Both the position numbers and the translations under genes were made by a program. This document shows, in pieces, positions 9,249 to 16,971 of a stretch of DNA of 64,000 bases. Position 1 is the first letter of the stretch, and every line of letters starts with the position of its first letter. Source of the DNA: Bradyrhizobium sp. (GTDB taxonomy: Bacteria > Pseudomonadota > Alphaproteobacteria > Rhizobiales > Xanthobacteraceae); assembly GCF_022844465.1 (NCBI RefSeq), contig NZ_JALHLP010000001.1, forward strand, positions 1,235,462 to 1,299,461. Reading direction: 5' to 3'. The notes under the pieces were generated by a model, which saw only the letters and a list, made by a program, of their open reading frames with translations, ran no database searches and had not been told where the DNA came from.

Positions 9249-9617
9249 ATGGCCGTCCGAGGCCTGGGCTGTCCGGTTCGCTTTACGCTGACGGCAGGCC
9301 AGAAGGGCGATGCACCGCAAGCTGCCGCATTGATCGAGGGATTGCCCGCCGAAATCGTCATGGCTGATACGGCCTACGACGCCGACCACCTGCGGCAAGC
9401 CATCGCCGCCAAGGGTGCGCTCGCCGTCATTCCCAACAACCCGTCACGGGCGCTCAAATATCCGCTCGACAAGCACCTGTACGCCCAGCGCCATCTCGTC
9501 GAATGCTGCTTCTCAAAACTCAAGCAGTTCCGCCGCGTCGCAACCCGCTTCGAAAAAACCGCGCGAAATTACCGGGCCGTCGTCACTCTCGCCGCTATCA
9601 TCTTATGGATGCGATAA
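9249..9617 (+). CDS. IS5-family transposase, C-terminal frame
   Basis: This frame supplies the second half of the DDE transposase: VRFTLTAGQKGDAPQ, MADTAYDADHLRQ (second Asp) and HLVECCFSKLKQFRRVATRF with the catalytic Glu region, ending ILWMR. The frame is open back to the A6G run near 9185 (reading SEDQALGRSRGGLSTKI), so the full transposase needs a frameshift there. Whether that shift is programmed or a mutation is undecided. Confidence 0.85.
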   Translation: MAVRGLGCPVRFTLTAGQKGDAPQAAALIEGLPAEIVMADTAYDADHLRQAIAAKGALAVIPNNPSRALKYPLDKHLYAQRHLVECCFSKLKQFRRVATRFEKTARNYRAVVTLAAIILWMR

Positions 9618-9634
9618 GTGTCCACACAACCTAG

Positions 9635-10074
9635 TCCGTGTTGAAGATTTCCGGCTTGCCGTAACGAGCCAGGGCATCCTCCAGTCTCGACCCAGAAGGC
9701 AGCTTCCATCGTGATCGACAACCGCCAGGACAAAACCCGGCGGGTCGCCCAATCTAGCACGACAGCGAGATAGACGAAGCGACGCGACCGGGCTCAGGGC
9801 TTCGTGGTGCGCGGACGGCGATAGAGCGCTTCTATCCCCATCCGCCGCATGAGCGTCATGCCGGCGGCCGATCATGCACCCCTGCAAAGCTAGCAGGCCG
9901 CGCAACATACGCGAACCGGCGAAGGGATATTCCAGGTGCAGCCGAGCCAGACGCCGCATGATCGCGAAGATCGGCGTCCGGCACCAGGCGCGGCAGGTAA
10001 TAGACGCTGCCGCGGCTGATCCGCAGAACCCCCGCCTGCCTGGTGATCGACAGGTCGTGCTTGCGATCGATCAT
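9635..10074 (-). pseudogene. IS3 transposase orfB, N-terminal part
   Basis: The frame begins MIDRKHDLSITRQAGVLRIS at 10074, overlapping the orfA stop. Frameshifts then scatter the remaining motifs over other frames: FAGSRMLRGLL, then RVLSWRLSITMEAAF and KPEIFN-like residues. It ends where the IS5 element is inserted. Confidence 0.8.
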
Positions 10075-10380
10075 CGCTTTGCGCTCAGCAAGCCCGCCTT
10101 GGTGAACGCTCCTTCAAAAAAATCGTTCTCCAGCGTCAGCTCTCCGATCTTGGCATGCAGCGACTTTGCGTCGATGGCTGCCTGCTCCGCTCCGGTCCCG
10201 CCGCCGGGACCGAACGCATCGGCGGCCTTGCTCTCAAGCTGAGCCTTCCACGTCGTGATCTGATTGGGTGAAGGTCGAACTGCTCAGCAAGTCGGGGCAT
10301 CGTCCGGTCACCTTGACGGCGGCAAGCGCCACCTTTGCCTTGAAGGCCGGTGTGTGGTTTCGGCGTGCTCGTCTGCTCAT
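10071..10380 (-). pseudogene. IS3 orfA (helix-turn-helix protein), frameshifted
   Basis: The gene starts MSRRARRNHTPAFKAKVALA, typical of the IS3 orfA DNA-binding protein. One G is missing after AAVK, and the rest (RTMPRLAEQFDLHP, then EQAAIDAKSLHAKIGEL) continues in another frame. AGGAGCGACC lies immediately ahead of the ATG. Confidence 0.75.
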
Positions 10381-10494
10381 GGTCGCTCCTGATTCGCGGG
10401 CTTATCGTGCCGTCGTCAGGCAGAAATTCCACTTATCGCCCTATGCAGAATTCCGGGACCGGCTCGCCTCTAGTCGATAGTACCGGTGCCTAGG

Positions 10495-10734
10495 CTAGGC
10501 TTGATTATCCTCAATTTGAAGAAGTATCTGTTCCAGATCTTCCTTCAACTCGATCAAAGCTTTGGCAGAGGGCCGCTGGCGGCCCAAATGCAACGGTAAG
10601 GCTGCCGCAACGGCCTGACGGGCTTTTCCTGACATCCTCCGTGCAGGATCAATCTTAAAATGCCTTTGTTGCGCGAGCAGGCAACAGACCGGCCCGTGCC
10701 ATCGTAACCGTCTTCGGGCATATAGATCGCACAA
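10495..10734 (-). CDS. Hypothetical small protein
   Basis: This is an open frame of 79 codons. An internal ATG at 10635 would give a 46-residue product ending ALIELKEDLEQILLQIEDNQA-like helix, with GGAGG directly before it. The acidic amphipathic C-terminus looks protein-like. I recognise no family, and the frame may be fortuitous. It is divergent from the small membrane-protein gene at 10746. Confidence 0.3.
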   Translation of the reverse strand: MCDLYARRRLRWHGPVCCLLAQQRHFKIDPARRMSGKARQAVAAALPLHLGRQRPSAKALIELKEDLEQILLQIEDNQA

Positions 10735-10745
10735 GGTGAATACAG

Positions 10746-10949
10746 GTGAAGAGGTTTTTAGATCTCACAATTACATTTCTCCTTGCCTTAGCCAGCGCGG
10801 CAACCGTGGCGTACGCGATGGCGCACTTCGTACACTACAGTCTCGGCTTTTCTAGATCCGCATTAAGCGAACAGGCGCTGATCTGCGCGGCACTCATCGC
10901 CGGCCTTATCACGATCGAAACGCTCGCGAACACGAAAGATAACAAGTGA
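10746..10949 (+). CDS. 67-residue two-helix membrane protein, copy 1
   Basis: A GTG-started frame preceded by AAGGTGA encodes two hydrophobic segments (about residues 6-28 and 42-60) linked by HYSLGFSRSALSEQ, with a charged tail (TKDNK). It matches the next gene in length and layout, and in the linker pattern [HR]Y-x-LG followed by ALI. I know no function. The tandem arrangement suggests duplication or a heteromeric membrane complex. Confidence 0.55.
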   Translation: MKRFLDLTITFLLALASAATVAYAMAHFVHYSLGFSRSALSEQALICAALIAGLITIETLANTKDNK

Positions 10950-10956
10950 TCCGACG

Positions 10957-11160
10957 ATGAGAACCATAGAACGGGTTGTTGTTCTCACTATCTTCATAGG
11001 AAGTGCAGGCGTGGCCGCATTGTTTACCGTGTTGCTTATCCGTTACGGACTGGGAGTCCCGCCAGCGGTATTGAGGCTGAATGCTCTCATCTCGGCGGGG
11101 GCCCTTAGCTTCGTGCTTGCAGTGGCGATTGTCGGTGGGGCCGACGAAAGAGAAAAGTAG
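10957..11160 (+). CDS. 67-residue two-helix membrane protein, copy 2
   Basis: This gene lies seven bases after copy 1 and is the same length. Two hydrophobic segments (about 7-29 and 42-60) flank RYGLGVPPAVLRLNALI, and a charged tail (GADEREK) ends the protein. The shared architecture with copy 1 makes a diverged tandem duplication likely. The function is unknown. Confidence 0.55.
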   Translation: MRTIERVVVLTIFIGSAGVAALFTVLLIRYGLGVPPAVLRLNALISAGALSFVLAVAIVGGADEREK

Positions 11161-11201
11161 CAGGAGGCCTATCGCGAGGTCATTCAAGATCGGGGCTTTA
11201 A

Positions 11202-11396
11202 ATGCTTAATGGCAAGACAGTCAAGAACCAACCGTTGGCTTACTGCGTTCCCTGCTCAGACAGAACACCACACCGTTACGAGCGGGTAGGCGTCGATGGA
11301 CGACTGACATCCAAAGCGGTCTGCTTGGTTTGCAATAATGATTCACGCAGCGAGGCCGTTTCGCAAACTGCTGCGGGATCGTGTCCGTCGCCATGA
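11202..11396 (+). CDS. Small putative zinc-ribbon protein
   Basis: This 64-residue protein contains two CxxC pairs (CVPC near residue 15 and CLVC near residue 42) separated by about 24 residues (HRYERVGVDGRLTSKAV), which would form a single zinc ribbon. No catalytic domain accompanies it. It follows the two small membrane proteins on the same strand with a 41-bp gap. The role is unknown, perhaps nucleic-acid or protein binding. Confidence 0.5.
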   Translation: MLNGKTVKNQPLAYCVPCSDRTPHRYERVGVDGRLTSKAVCLVCNNDSRSEAVSQTAAGSCPSP

Positions 11397-11590
11397 GTGT
11401 CTGGAATTATGCACGCGGCTTACCGTTGGCCGTCGGTCGCAATTCAGTCCTGAAATCGCTGGATGAATGACTGCCTGACAGGCTTTTCCTGACGCGCTCG
11501 GATTTTGTTGCGCTCTAGAATGGGGCGGCAGTCGGCGCGCGACCGCCCATAGACAGAGCGGGTGTGATGGTTGAGCTATACAATTGAAAG

Positions 11591-11788
11591 TTGCGAAGCC
11601 CGTCTGGAAGCAGGCAATTGCATGACCGCGCTATTTTTTTCAAGCGTTTGGTGGTCGACGCCGCCAACCCAAAATTTGCAGCTAAGCTTCAGGCGCTGGT
11701 CGACGAGTATGAAGGCGAGGCCGCACGAATTGAGACACCAGTGGAGGCGCCCGCTACGCCGGCAGTTCAGAACTCACCGGCAACGTAA
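11591..11788 (+). CDS. Hypothetical small helical protein, possibly a gene remnant
   Basis: The frame contains FFKRLVVDAANPKFAAKLQALVDEYEGEAARIE, i.e. the pattern AxxxxDxxxxAxLxxLxDEYExEA common in short rhizobial helical proteins of unknown role. The N-terminal residues look random and no good ribosome-binding site precedes the ATG, so the true start or an upstream part may be lost. Confidence 0.3.
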   Translation: MRSPSGSRQLHDRAIFFKRLVVDAANPKFAAKLQALVDEYEGEAARIETPVEAPATPAVQNSPAT

Positions 11789-11887
11789 TCCCGCGGCAGT
11801 CAGATTGGTTCAAAATCCTCCGCCGAAAGTGTCGCTGGTGGATTCAGACATCCGCTCTTGTTCGCACGCAGAACGTCGGCCCAAATC

Positions 11888-12262
11888 ATGCAGCCCGATA
11901 CGTACGTCCCCGGCGATGTTCGAGACTTCATACTGAAGCACATCGCTTCGGTGGCACAACTCGAAGCGTTGCTGCTGATCTGGTCCAGCCCGGAGGAGCG
12001 CTGGGAATTGCTTGATATTGCGGCCCGTATCTACACTAGCGAGGCAGAAACAGCGAAGGCTCTCGAAGGGCTTTCTGCCGGCGGAATCGTCATTTGCATG
12101 AATGGAGTCTTCCGCTTGAACGTTTCAGCGGACGTCGAAATGATTCGAAGGATTCAAGAGGTATACGCCCGCTATCTCATCCCGGTGACGGATATTATTC
12201 ACAGTCAATCCCTGAATTCTCACTCAGGAGAGGAGAAGTTCAGCCTCCAAAAGGACCGATGA
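11888..12262 (+). CDS. Hypothetical protein, winged-helix-like
   Basis: This 124-residue soluble protein starts MQPDTYVPGDVRDFILKHI; an in-frame start 30 bases upstream is possible. The order helix, helix, turn and strand (SEAETAKALEGLSAGGIVI, then NGVFRLNVSAD) is like a winged helix that reads through a small beta-wing, so DNA binding is conceivable. I do not recognise a named family. It lies just upstream of a secreted small protein gene. Confidence 0.5.
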   Translation: MQPDTYVPGDVRDFILKHIASVAQLEALLLIWSSPEERWELLDIAARIYTSEAETAKALEGLSAGGIVICMNGVFRLNVSADVEMIRRIQEVYARYLIPVTDIIHSQSLNSHSGEEKFSLQKDR

Positions 12263-12269
12263 AGTTCCC

Positions 12270-12578
12270 ATGATCGCATGTACCGGTTGCCTTGATGACG
12301 GCGCATCCTTTGTCCCCAAGCGCATTTTGCGAAGACTCGCGGCCTGGGCAGTGCTTCTGGCGGCCTTGTTCGTTGTGCATCCGTCCTATTCACAAAAGCT
12401 CTATCCTTACGAACCGCTGATGATGGATCCGTACACCACGATTTATGTCAACGATGGCTCGTGTTCGGCTGGCAAGGTCTTGAAGGTGCGGGGGGCACCG
12501 CGAAATCAACGGCGAAAGAAGAGCTGTGTGCCAATGAGTGACCTGCCAGGCGCTGCGCGTACCGGAGCTTCCAGATAG
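12270..12578 (+). CDS. Small exported protein of unknown function
   Basis: The N-terminus has a basic stretch (RILRRL) and hydrophobic core (AAWAVLLAALFVV) ending near SYSQ, a likely Sec signal. The mature part contains MDPYTTIYVNDGSCSAGKVLKVRG and a second Cys in KKSCVPM, so one disulfide is possible. Similar short Cys-containing exported proteins are common in Bradyrhizobiaceae, and I think this is the DUF6719-like group but cannot confirm it. Confidence 0.55.
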   Translation: MIACTGCLDDGASFVPKRILRRLAAWAVLLAALFVVHPSYSQKLYPYEPLMMDPYTTIYVNDGSCSAGKVLKVRGAPRNQRRKKSCVPMSDLPGAARTGASR

Positions 12579-12835
12579 CAGGGGACTGCGGCGGCGGGCG
12601 GGGATGAGATTAGGCATGATGCCGCCACGACAATGGCCGCCGACACGATTTTCCACGATTCATCTAAATACTCCTGGTCTCGAGCCTCATATCAAACTCG
12701 ACCGACAACGCGCCGTCGGAGATCGTTCTGGCAGGTTAATCCTGACGGCGGTCTGGATGGCTGAAAGACGCTTCGCACGCGCCAGCATGAAAAGCTGATC
12801 TTATGCACCACACGGGTTGGCGTGTTCCGTCCGGC

Positions 12836-13489
12836 TTAATTAGGCGTCGCGAGCCAGCCCTGCTTGATGCCATAGCGAACGATATCCGCGCGGCTACGAA
12901 GGCCCTTCTTCTCAGATGCGCGCGCCTTGTAGGTCTCAACGCTTTTGACGCTGATTTCGAACTTCCCGGCGATCTGCTTGTTACTGAATCCTTGCGATAC
13001 AAGTTTGAGAACGTCCTCTTCGCGCGGGCTGAGTTCACCGCCATCGTTCTCGCTCGCCAACACGAGTTCGGGCACCTTCGTTGACGCCTTTTCGGCAATT
13101 GCTGGGTCGAGGTAGAGGATTCCCAGGTTGACGACCCGGATGGCGCGCAGCAGTTCGTCTCCGGCCGATCGCTTCAAGAGATATCCCCTCGCTCCGGCGT
13201 CAAGAACCGGATGGACATAAGCGCGATCCTCATGAACAGTAAGCGCGATGATCTTTGCTTCCGGACACCGCTTGCTCAAACGACGCGCCAGTTCCATACC
13301 GCTGAAATCGGGCAGGGATAGATCGATCACCGCGATGTCCGGCGAGCATTCACAGATCGCCTTCAGGCCGGCAGCTCCCGTATTTGCCTCGCTGACAAGT
13401 TCGATATCAGGCACGCCCAGCAATAGCGCTCGTATGCCTGCCAGTACCACAGGATGATCGTCGACAAGGGCGATGCGAATGGGGGTCAT
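12836..13489 (-). CDS. NarL/FixJ-type response regulator
   Basis: This 217-residue protein has a receiver domain (IALVDDHPVV at the start, phospho-acceptor Asp in IAVIDLSLPD near residue 54, conserved Lys in YLLKRSA) and a LuxR-type helix-turn-helix (ELSPREEDVLKLVSQGFSNKQIA). Its ATG overlaps the stop of the sensor kinase gene (ATGA), so the two are coupled. It should bind DNA as a dimer when phosphorylated by that kinase. Targets are not visible. Confidence 0.93.
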   Translation of the reverse strand: MTPIRIALVDDHPVVLAGIRALLLGVPDIELVSEANTGAAGLKAICECSPDIAVIDLSLPDFSGMELARRLSKRCPEAKIIALTVHEDRAYVHPVLDAGARGYLLKRSAGDELLRAIRVVNLGILYLDPAIAEKASTKVPELVLASENDGGELSPREEDVLKLVSQGFSNKQIAGKFEISVKSVETYKARASEKKGLRSRADIVRYGIKQGWLATPN

Positions 13490-15559
13490 AGGACTTTCAC
13501 AGGCTCTTCCAGCGGTATCTGAACAAAGATCGTACTCCCTTTTCCTGCCGCGGATTCCAGAGCAATCTTGCCGCCGAGAAGCGCGACTCGTTCCTTCATG
13601 CCGGAGAGGCCCAATCCGGGTGCTCGACCGCCACCCGACACATTACGTTGGGAGGTTTCCTGGTCGAAACCTATTCCGTCGTCTTCAAGAACCAGCGCTA
13701 GCACCTCCGATTTTCTCTCCAGTACAAGGCTAACTTTGCTGGCCTGGGCATGCTTCAGAACGTTGTTCAACCCTTCCTGAACCAACCTGTACAACACCGC
13801 GGCGACATCTGTGGGCAGTGGATTGTCTCGCCCGAACGTCTGAATATCGACACGAACGCCGTAGCGCTCCTGCCACTTTGCAACATAGGCTTCGATCGCT
13901 TTGAAAATTCCGAGGTCGTCGATCGCCGTCGGCCGCAGGTCCGAAGCAGCGCGATGAATATCTCGGCCTATCTGTGCCGCAAGCTGTTCTAGCCATCGTA
14001 CCTGCTCGGTTGCCGCTTCTCCATTGTTTCCTCTGGCCAACCCCTGCTCGAGTGCCTTGAGTCCCAGAGACAGCCCTGTCACAGTCTGGCCGATCTGATC
14101 GTGCAGCTCCCGCGAGATCCGGCGCTGCTCCTCTTCCTGGGCGGAGGCGAGCCGTCGAAGCAAATGCGACCGCTCCGCCTCCGCGCGCTTGGAAACATCG
14201 ATGTCGGCCAAGACGCCGTGAATAATATGGCGATGATTGGGCCGCCCTTCAGCTCTCCCTGCCGCGCGCAACCAATACTCTCCACGGTCGTCGGACTGAA
14301 TCTGAAATGCGACGCTGCTCGACTTGCCGCTCGCCAGGCACTCGGCACCAAACGAGGTCAAAGCCGAGCTATGCGATGGTTTGATTACCGCGAAAATCTC
14401 ATCGGCCAGCCATCTTGTTTCGCCCAATCGGGCGCTGGGTAAGCCCAGCAGTGCGCAAAAGCGACTGCAGCCGCTGAACTCGTTCGTATGCAAATCCCAG
14501 CGCCAGGTGCCAAGTTCAGCGGCGTCGATCGCAAGCGCACCTCGGTTTTCGCTGTCCAGCAAGGCCGCTGTCGACTCAAGCGCCTCCATGCGGCGCCGTC
14601 GGGCAATTTCGCGGGCGATCACTAGGCCCAGTGCAATTGCGAGCCCGACGCTCGCGGCCATTCCGCCAAACAGCAGCCGCAAGGAGCGGAATACGGGAGC
14701 GTTCAGTTCGGCGAGCGGAACTCCCACGTTTACCGACCATCCTTCGGTGCCGGCCAGGACGCGATGGATAGTTTCAACATCCACACCCTCTCGCGTCTGA
14801 GTTCTCCGCGAACCTCCGCGAGCAATGGCTTCCTGCACCGCAGGCGTTTTCGCGTCTGCATTGGCGGATTTCGTGTCTGGCGTGCGCGCCACCATTCTCT
14901 CTTTGGCGTCAATCACGGCGCCGGCCCATCCGGCTGGTAGCCCGGCTTGACCGAGAATCGCGGCGATCTGGTCGGGTAGCAATCCAATTGTAAGGATGTA
15001 GCGGAGTTCGCCATCCCTGATAACCGGGACGCGGAGGGACACCAGCTGTTTACCGATCGAAGCTTGGTAAGGACCAAGTCCGCCTAGGACCGGTTTTCGC
15101 GTGCGGAGAACAGCGTTGAAACTTTCGCTGTCCATTACTGGACCGAGCGGCGCACCGAGTGGGCGCAGCACGTTCAGTACGTGCTCCTGATCAGGCTTTG
15201 TCAGAGCGGCTGTCTCCCATAGCAGGCGGGCGGCCACGATTCGTGTTGCCTCGCGGTAGAAATCCTCCATATTCCCATTGTCGAGCGCGGCCGAGCTTGC
15301 AAGCGTTTCCGCGATCTGCATCTCACGCGAAATTTCGGCTTCAATCTGATGCGCGACTTGTGTCAGCGCTTCCGTGGCGGCCCTACGTGCGTGGCTTCGT
15401 TCTTGGTCAGCGGTTATATAGACTATCCCCCCCCCCCAGAAGCAGGACAGGGATGGCGGCGGTCAGAGCAAGCGCGGCGAAAAGCCAGACGCCCTCCTTG
15501 CCTCGTCCTGAGCCAGAGGAAAGCCTGTCAGCCAACTCCTTAATCACAGCTGTTCGCAT
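13486..15559 (-). CDS. Sensor histidine kinase (HisKA_3), out of frame at a G11 tract
   Basis: This is the partner of the regulator at 12836. The main frame (15321-13486) encodes a periplasmic cache-like sensor region, a membrane helix (LLFGGMAASVGLAIALGLVI), a PAS-like domain, the HisKA_3 box EEEQRRISRELHDQIGQ with its His, and an ATPase domain with LVQEGLNNVLKHA. The natural start is probably ATG 15559 (MRTAVIKELADRLSS), giving a first membrane helix (LFAALALTAAIPVLLL). The two parts are separated by 11 G (15427-15437). With 10 or 13 G they fuse to one frame; 10 G gives 690 residues. As written, the protein stops after about 45 residues or must start inside. Confidence 0.85.
15427..15437. 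repeat. 11-bp homopolymeric C/G tract inside a kinase gene
   Basis: An uninterrupted run of 11 C on the plus strand (G in the gene) lies immediately after the first transmembrane helix of the sensor kinase and puts its two coding parts out of frame by one base. Such tracts change length easily by slipped-strand replication, and they are also common sequencing-error sites. Confidence 0.9.
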
Positions 15560-15639
15560 TCGTACCGCCGGAGTAAATTGACCACAGGCGGGCTACTTTT
15601 ACGTGGTGTTCCCCGGTCGGACTAGGGCCCAGACTCATT

Positions 15640-15804
15640 AAATCCACCATACCAGAGCTGTGGCGAGGCAGACAGAAGCGAGGTAGTTTCGCGCCAGCCT
15701 GTCATATCGGGTTGCGATGCGCCGGCATCGCCGCGGGGGCTTCAATCGATCGGACGCTTTCGGCCGCGGTCGCGGCGACCTGAACCGGGACAAGCCGCGG
15801 TCCC
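15640..15804 (-). pseudogene. IS5-family transposase C-terminal fragment
   Basis: The minus strand ends RRIATRYDRLARNYLASVCL followed by ATALVWWI, the usual tail of a second IS5-family subgroup, different from the element at 8785. Only about 50 residues remain. The open frame is continued artificially by the adjoining monooxygenase fragment (MIPNIAEQAA). Confidence 0.75.
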
Positions 15805-16031
15805 GCGCCGCTTGCTCGGCGATATTCGGAATCATTGGACACCCGACGAACCGGTACCGATGACGCCCGACCCGGCCCCCTGAAAAGTCGACGGTCTGGT
15901 GCGGCCAGAGCCCGCTATGAAACCAGCGTCCTTAATGAATCGAGCCCCTCGAACTGCGGCACCCGTGGCAGCGACAGATTTCCCGACGCCATGATACAGA
16001 ATTTAGCCGATGCGCGATGACCGCGGCTAGT
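15805..16031 (-). pseudogene. Displaced near-identical copy of part of the monooxygenase gene
   Basis: These 227 bases repeat 7480-7708 of the Baeyer-Villiger monooxygenase in the same orientation, with only a handful of changes (single-base losses near ATCATT and CGTCCTT, one extra C, a few substitutions). It includes the GTGSSG and FxGxxxHxxxWP region. The indels destroy the frame. The segment is abutted by an IS5 tail on one side and IS3 orfA on the other. Confidence 0.9.
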
Positions 16032-16385
16032 GGACCTCTCGGTGATCGTCGATGAACGCGATCATGGCTTGTACCGGCGGTCGAGCCATCGCAAAATATG
16101 CCGACGCCTTGCGCAGGATCTCATTGGCCTGGCGAAGCTCCCGGTTCTCCCGCTCAGCGCCTTGAGCCGGTCCGAGACATCGGATGGAACGCCGGATCGT
16201 CGGCCGCTGTCGACCTCGGCCTTCTTTACCCATTCATGCAATGTCTGCGGGGTACAGCCGATCTTGGCTGAGATCGAAACAACCGCCGCCCAGCGCGAGG
16301 CATGCTCGCCCTCATGGTCCAGAACCATCCGAACCGCGCGGGTCCGGACTTCAGGTGAGAATTTGTTCGTCGTCTTGCTTGTCAT
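16032..16385 (-). pseudogene. IS3-family orfA remnant
   Basis: The sequence starts [20 protein letters not shown], followed by [18 protein letters not shown] and [19 protein letters not shown], a typical IS3 orfA. A frameshift after DRLKAL moves [20 protein letters not shown] into another frame, and orfB is reduced to a few codons ([11 protein letters not shown]). It is inactive. Confidence 0.85.
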
Positions 16386-16439
16386 GGCTCCACCTTCTCA
16401 AGAGTTGGAGCCTCCGGCAATCCCGGGGCGGTTCAGTAC

Positions 16440-16600
16440 GCTGCGAACAACCGAAAGAGCGTGGTCGGCCGCCCAAGAATAAGCGCTGGCAAAAGGGGGC
16501 TGCCTGGCTCGCCAACGATCTGCCGGCACGCTTCCCCGAGCGAATTCTGCCTATCGATCACGCGGTTGCCGAGCACTGGGGCGCGGAGCCCGTGGGACGG
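16440..16600 (+). pseudogene. PIN-domain (VapC-like) toxin C-terminal fragment
   Basis: The frame [21 protein letters not shown] followed by AEHWG resembles the C-terminal third of VapC-type PIN toxins, where ILPID...VAxxWG is common. There is no N-terminal half with the other acidic residues and no antitoxin gene beside it. It is a probable relic of a toxin-antitoxin pair. Confidence 0.45.
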
Positions 16601-16971
16601 ATAAGTGGCCGACCAGGAGCAGTCGAGGAGCTCCGTTGACGCCTGGTTACCGATGCTCCGGACCATGAGCTTCCAATATTTTTTCCAAGCCGACTTCATG
16701 CCCACACACCCACCCGCCATGCTCGGCTGGTGCATCGCTGGGTTGGAGCATCGGCCTAGAGTCGACCTCTTATGGTACGCACTTGATGCGGCGCACAAAG
16801 CCGCCCAAATCCATCGTGGCAACCTGCGCGTTGCATGGCTGCAGCCGATGCCGCGGCTCGTTAGCAAAACCGGAACAGACTGATTACAGATATCCCATTG
16901 CGGCCAAATATGCCCTATGCTTCTCGGATAGCTAGACTATTACTAGCCGGATACTCACACCGAGATTTGAT
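16601..16971. other. Gene-poor stretch ahead of the chemotaxis operon
   Basis: About 370 bases contain only short low-quality frames (one plus-strand frame to 16883 with no recognisable motif). The promoter of the following twelve-kilobase operon should lie here. I cannot point to a convincing -35/-10 pair. Confidence 0.4.

Larger units (their letters stand above)
8785..9630 (+). mobile_element. Complete IS5-family (IS427-like) insertion sequence
   Basis: The 846-bp element has imperfect terminal inverted repeats: the left end begins GGTGGTGTGGACTCT and the right end, read inward, begins GGTTGTGTGGACACT. It is flanked by a 3-bp direct duplication CTA (8782-8784 and 9631-9633) within CTAG sites, as expected for IS5-type insertion. 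It carries the transposase in two overlapping frames. It sits inside an older IS3 remnant, so it arrived later. Confidence 0.85.
8489..10430 (-). mobile_element. IS3-family element remnant, interrupted by an IS5-family element
   Basis: An IS3-type element reads on the minus strand: orfA (10380 to 10071), then orfB (10074 down to about 8490), joined by an overlapping TGA/ATG. An IS5-family element at 8785-9630 splits orfB. Removing it with one copy of the 3-bp duplication rejoins the transposase reading as NTD-stop-GSRFTGAAF, so the interruption lies in the conserved NTDQGSQFT motif, whose Gln codon has become TAG. Several single-base frameshifts show the element was already dead. Confidence 0.75.

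Noticed and set aside
16605..16883. Plus-strand frame of 92 codons before the chemotaxis operon
   Set aside because: It shows no recognisable motif, has no ribosome-binding site and overlaps an equally long antisense frame.
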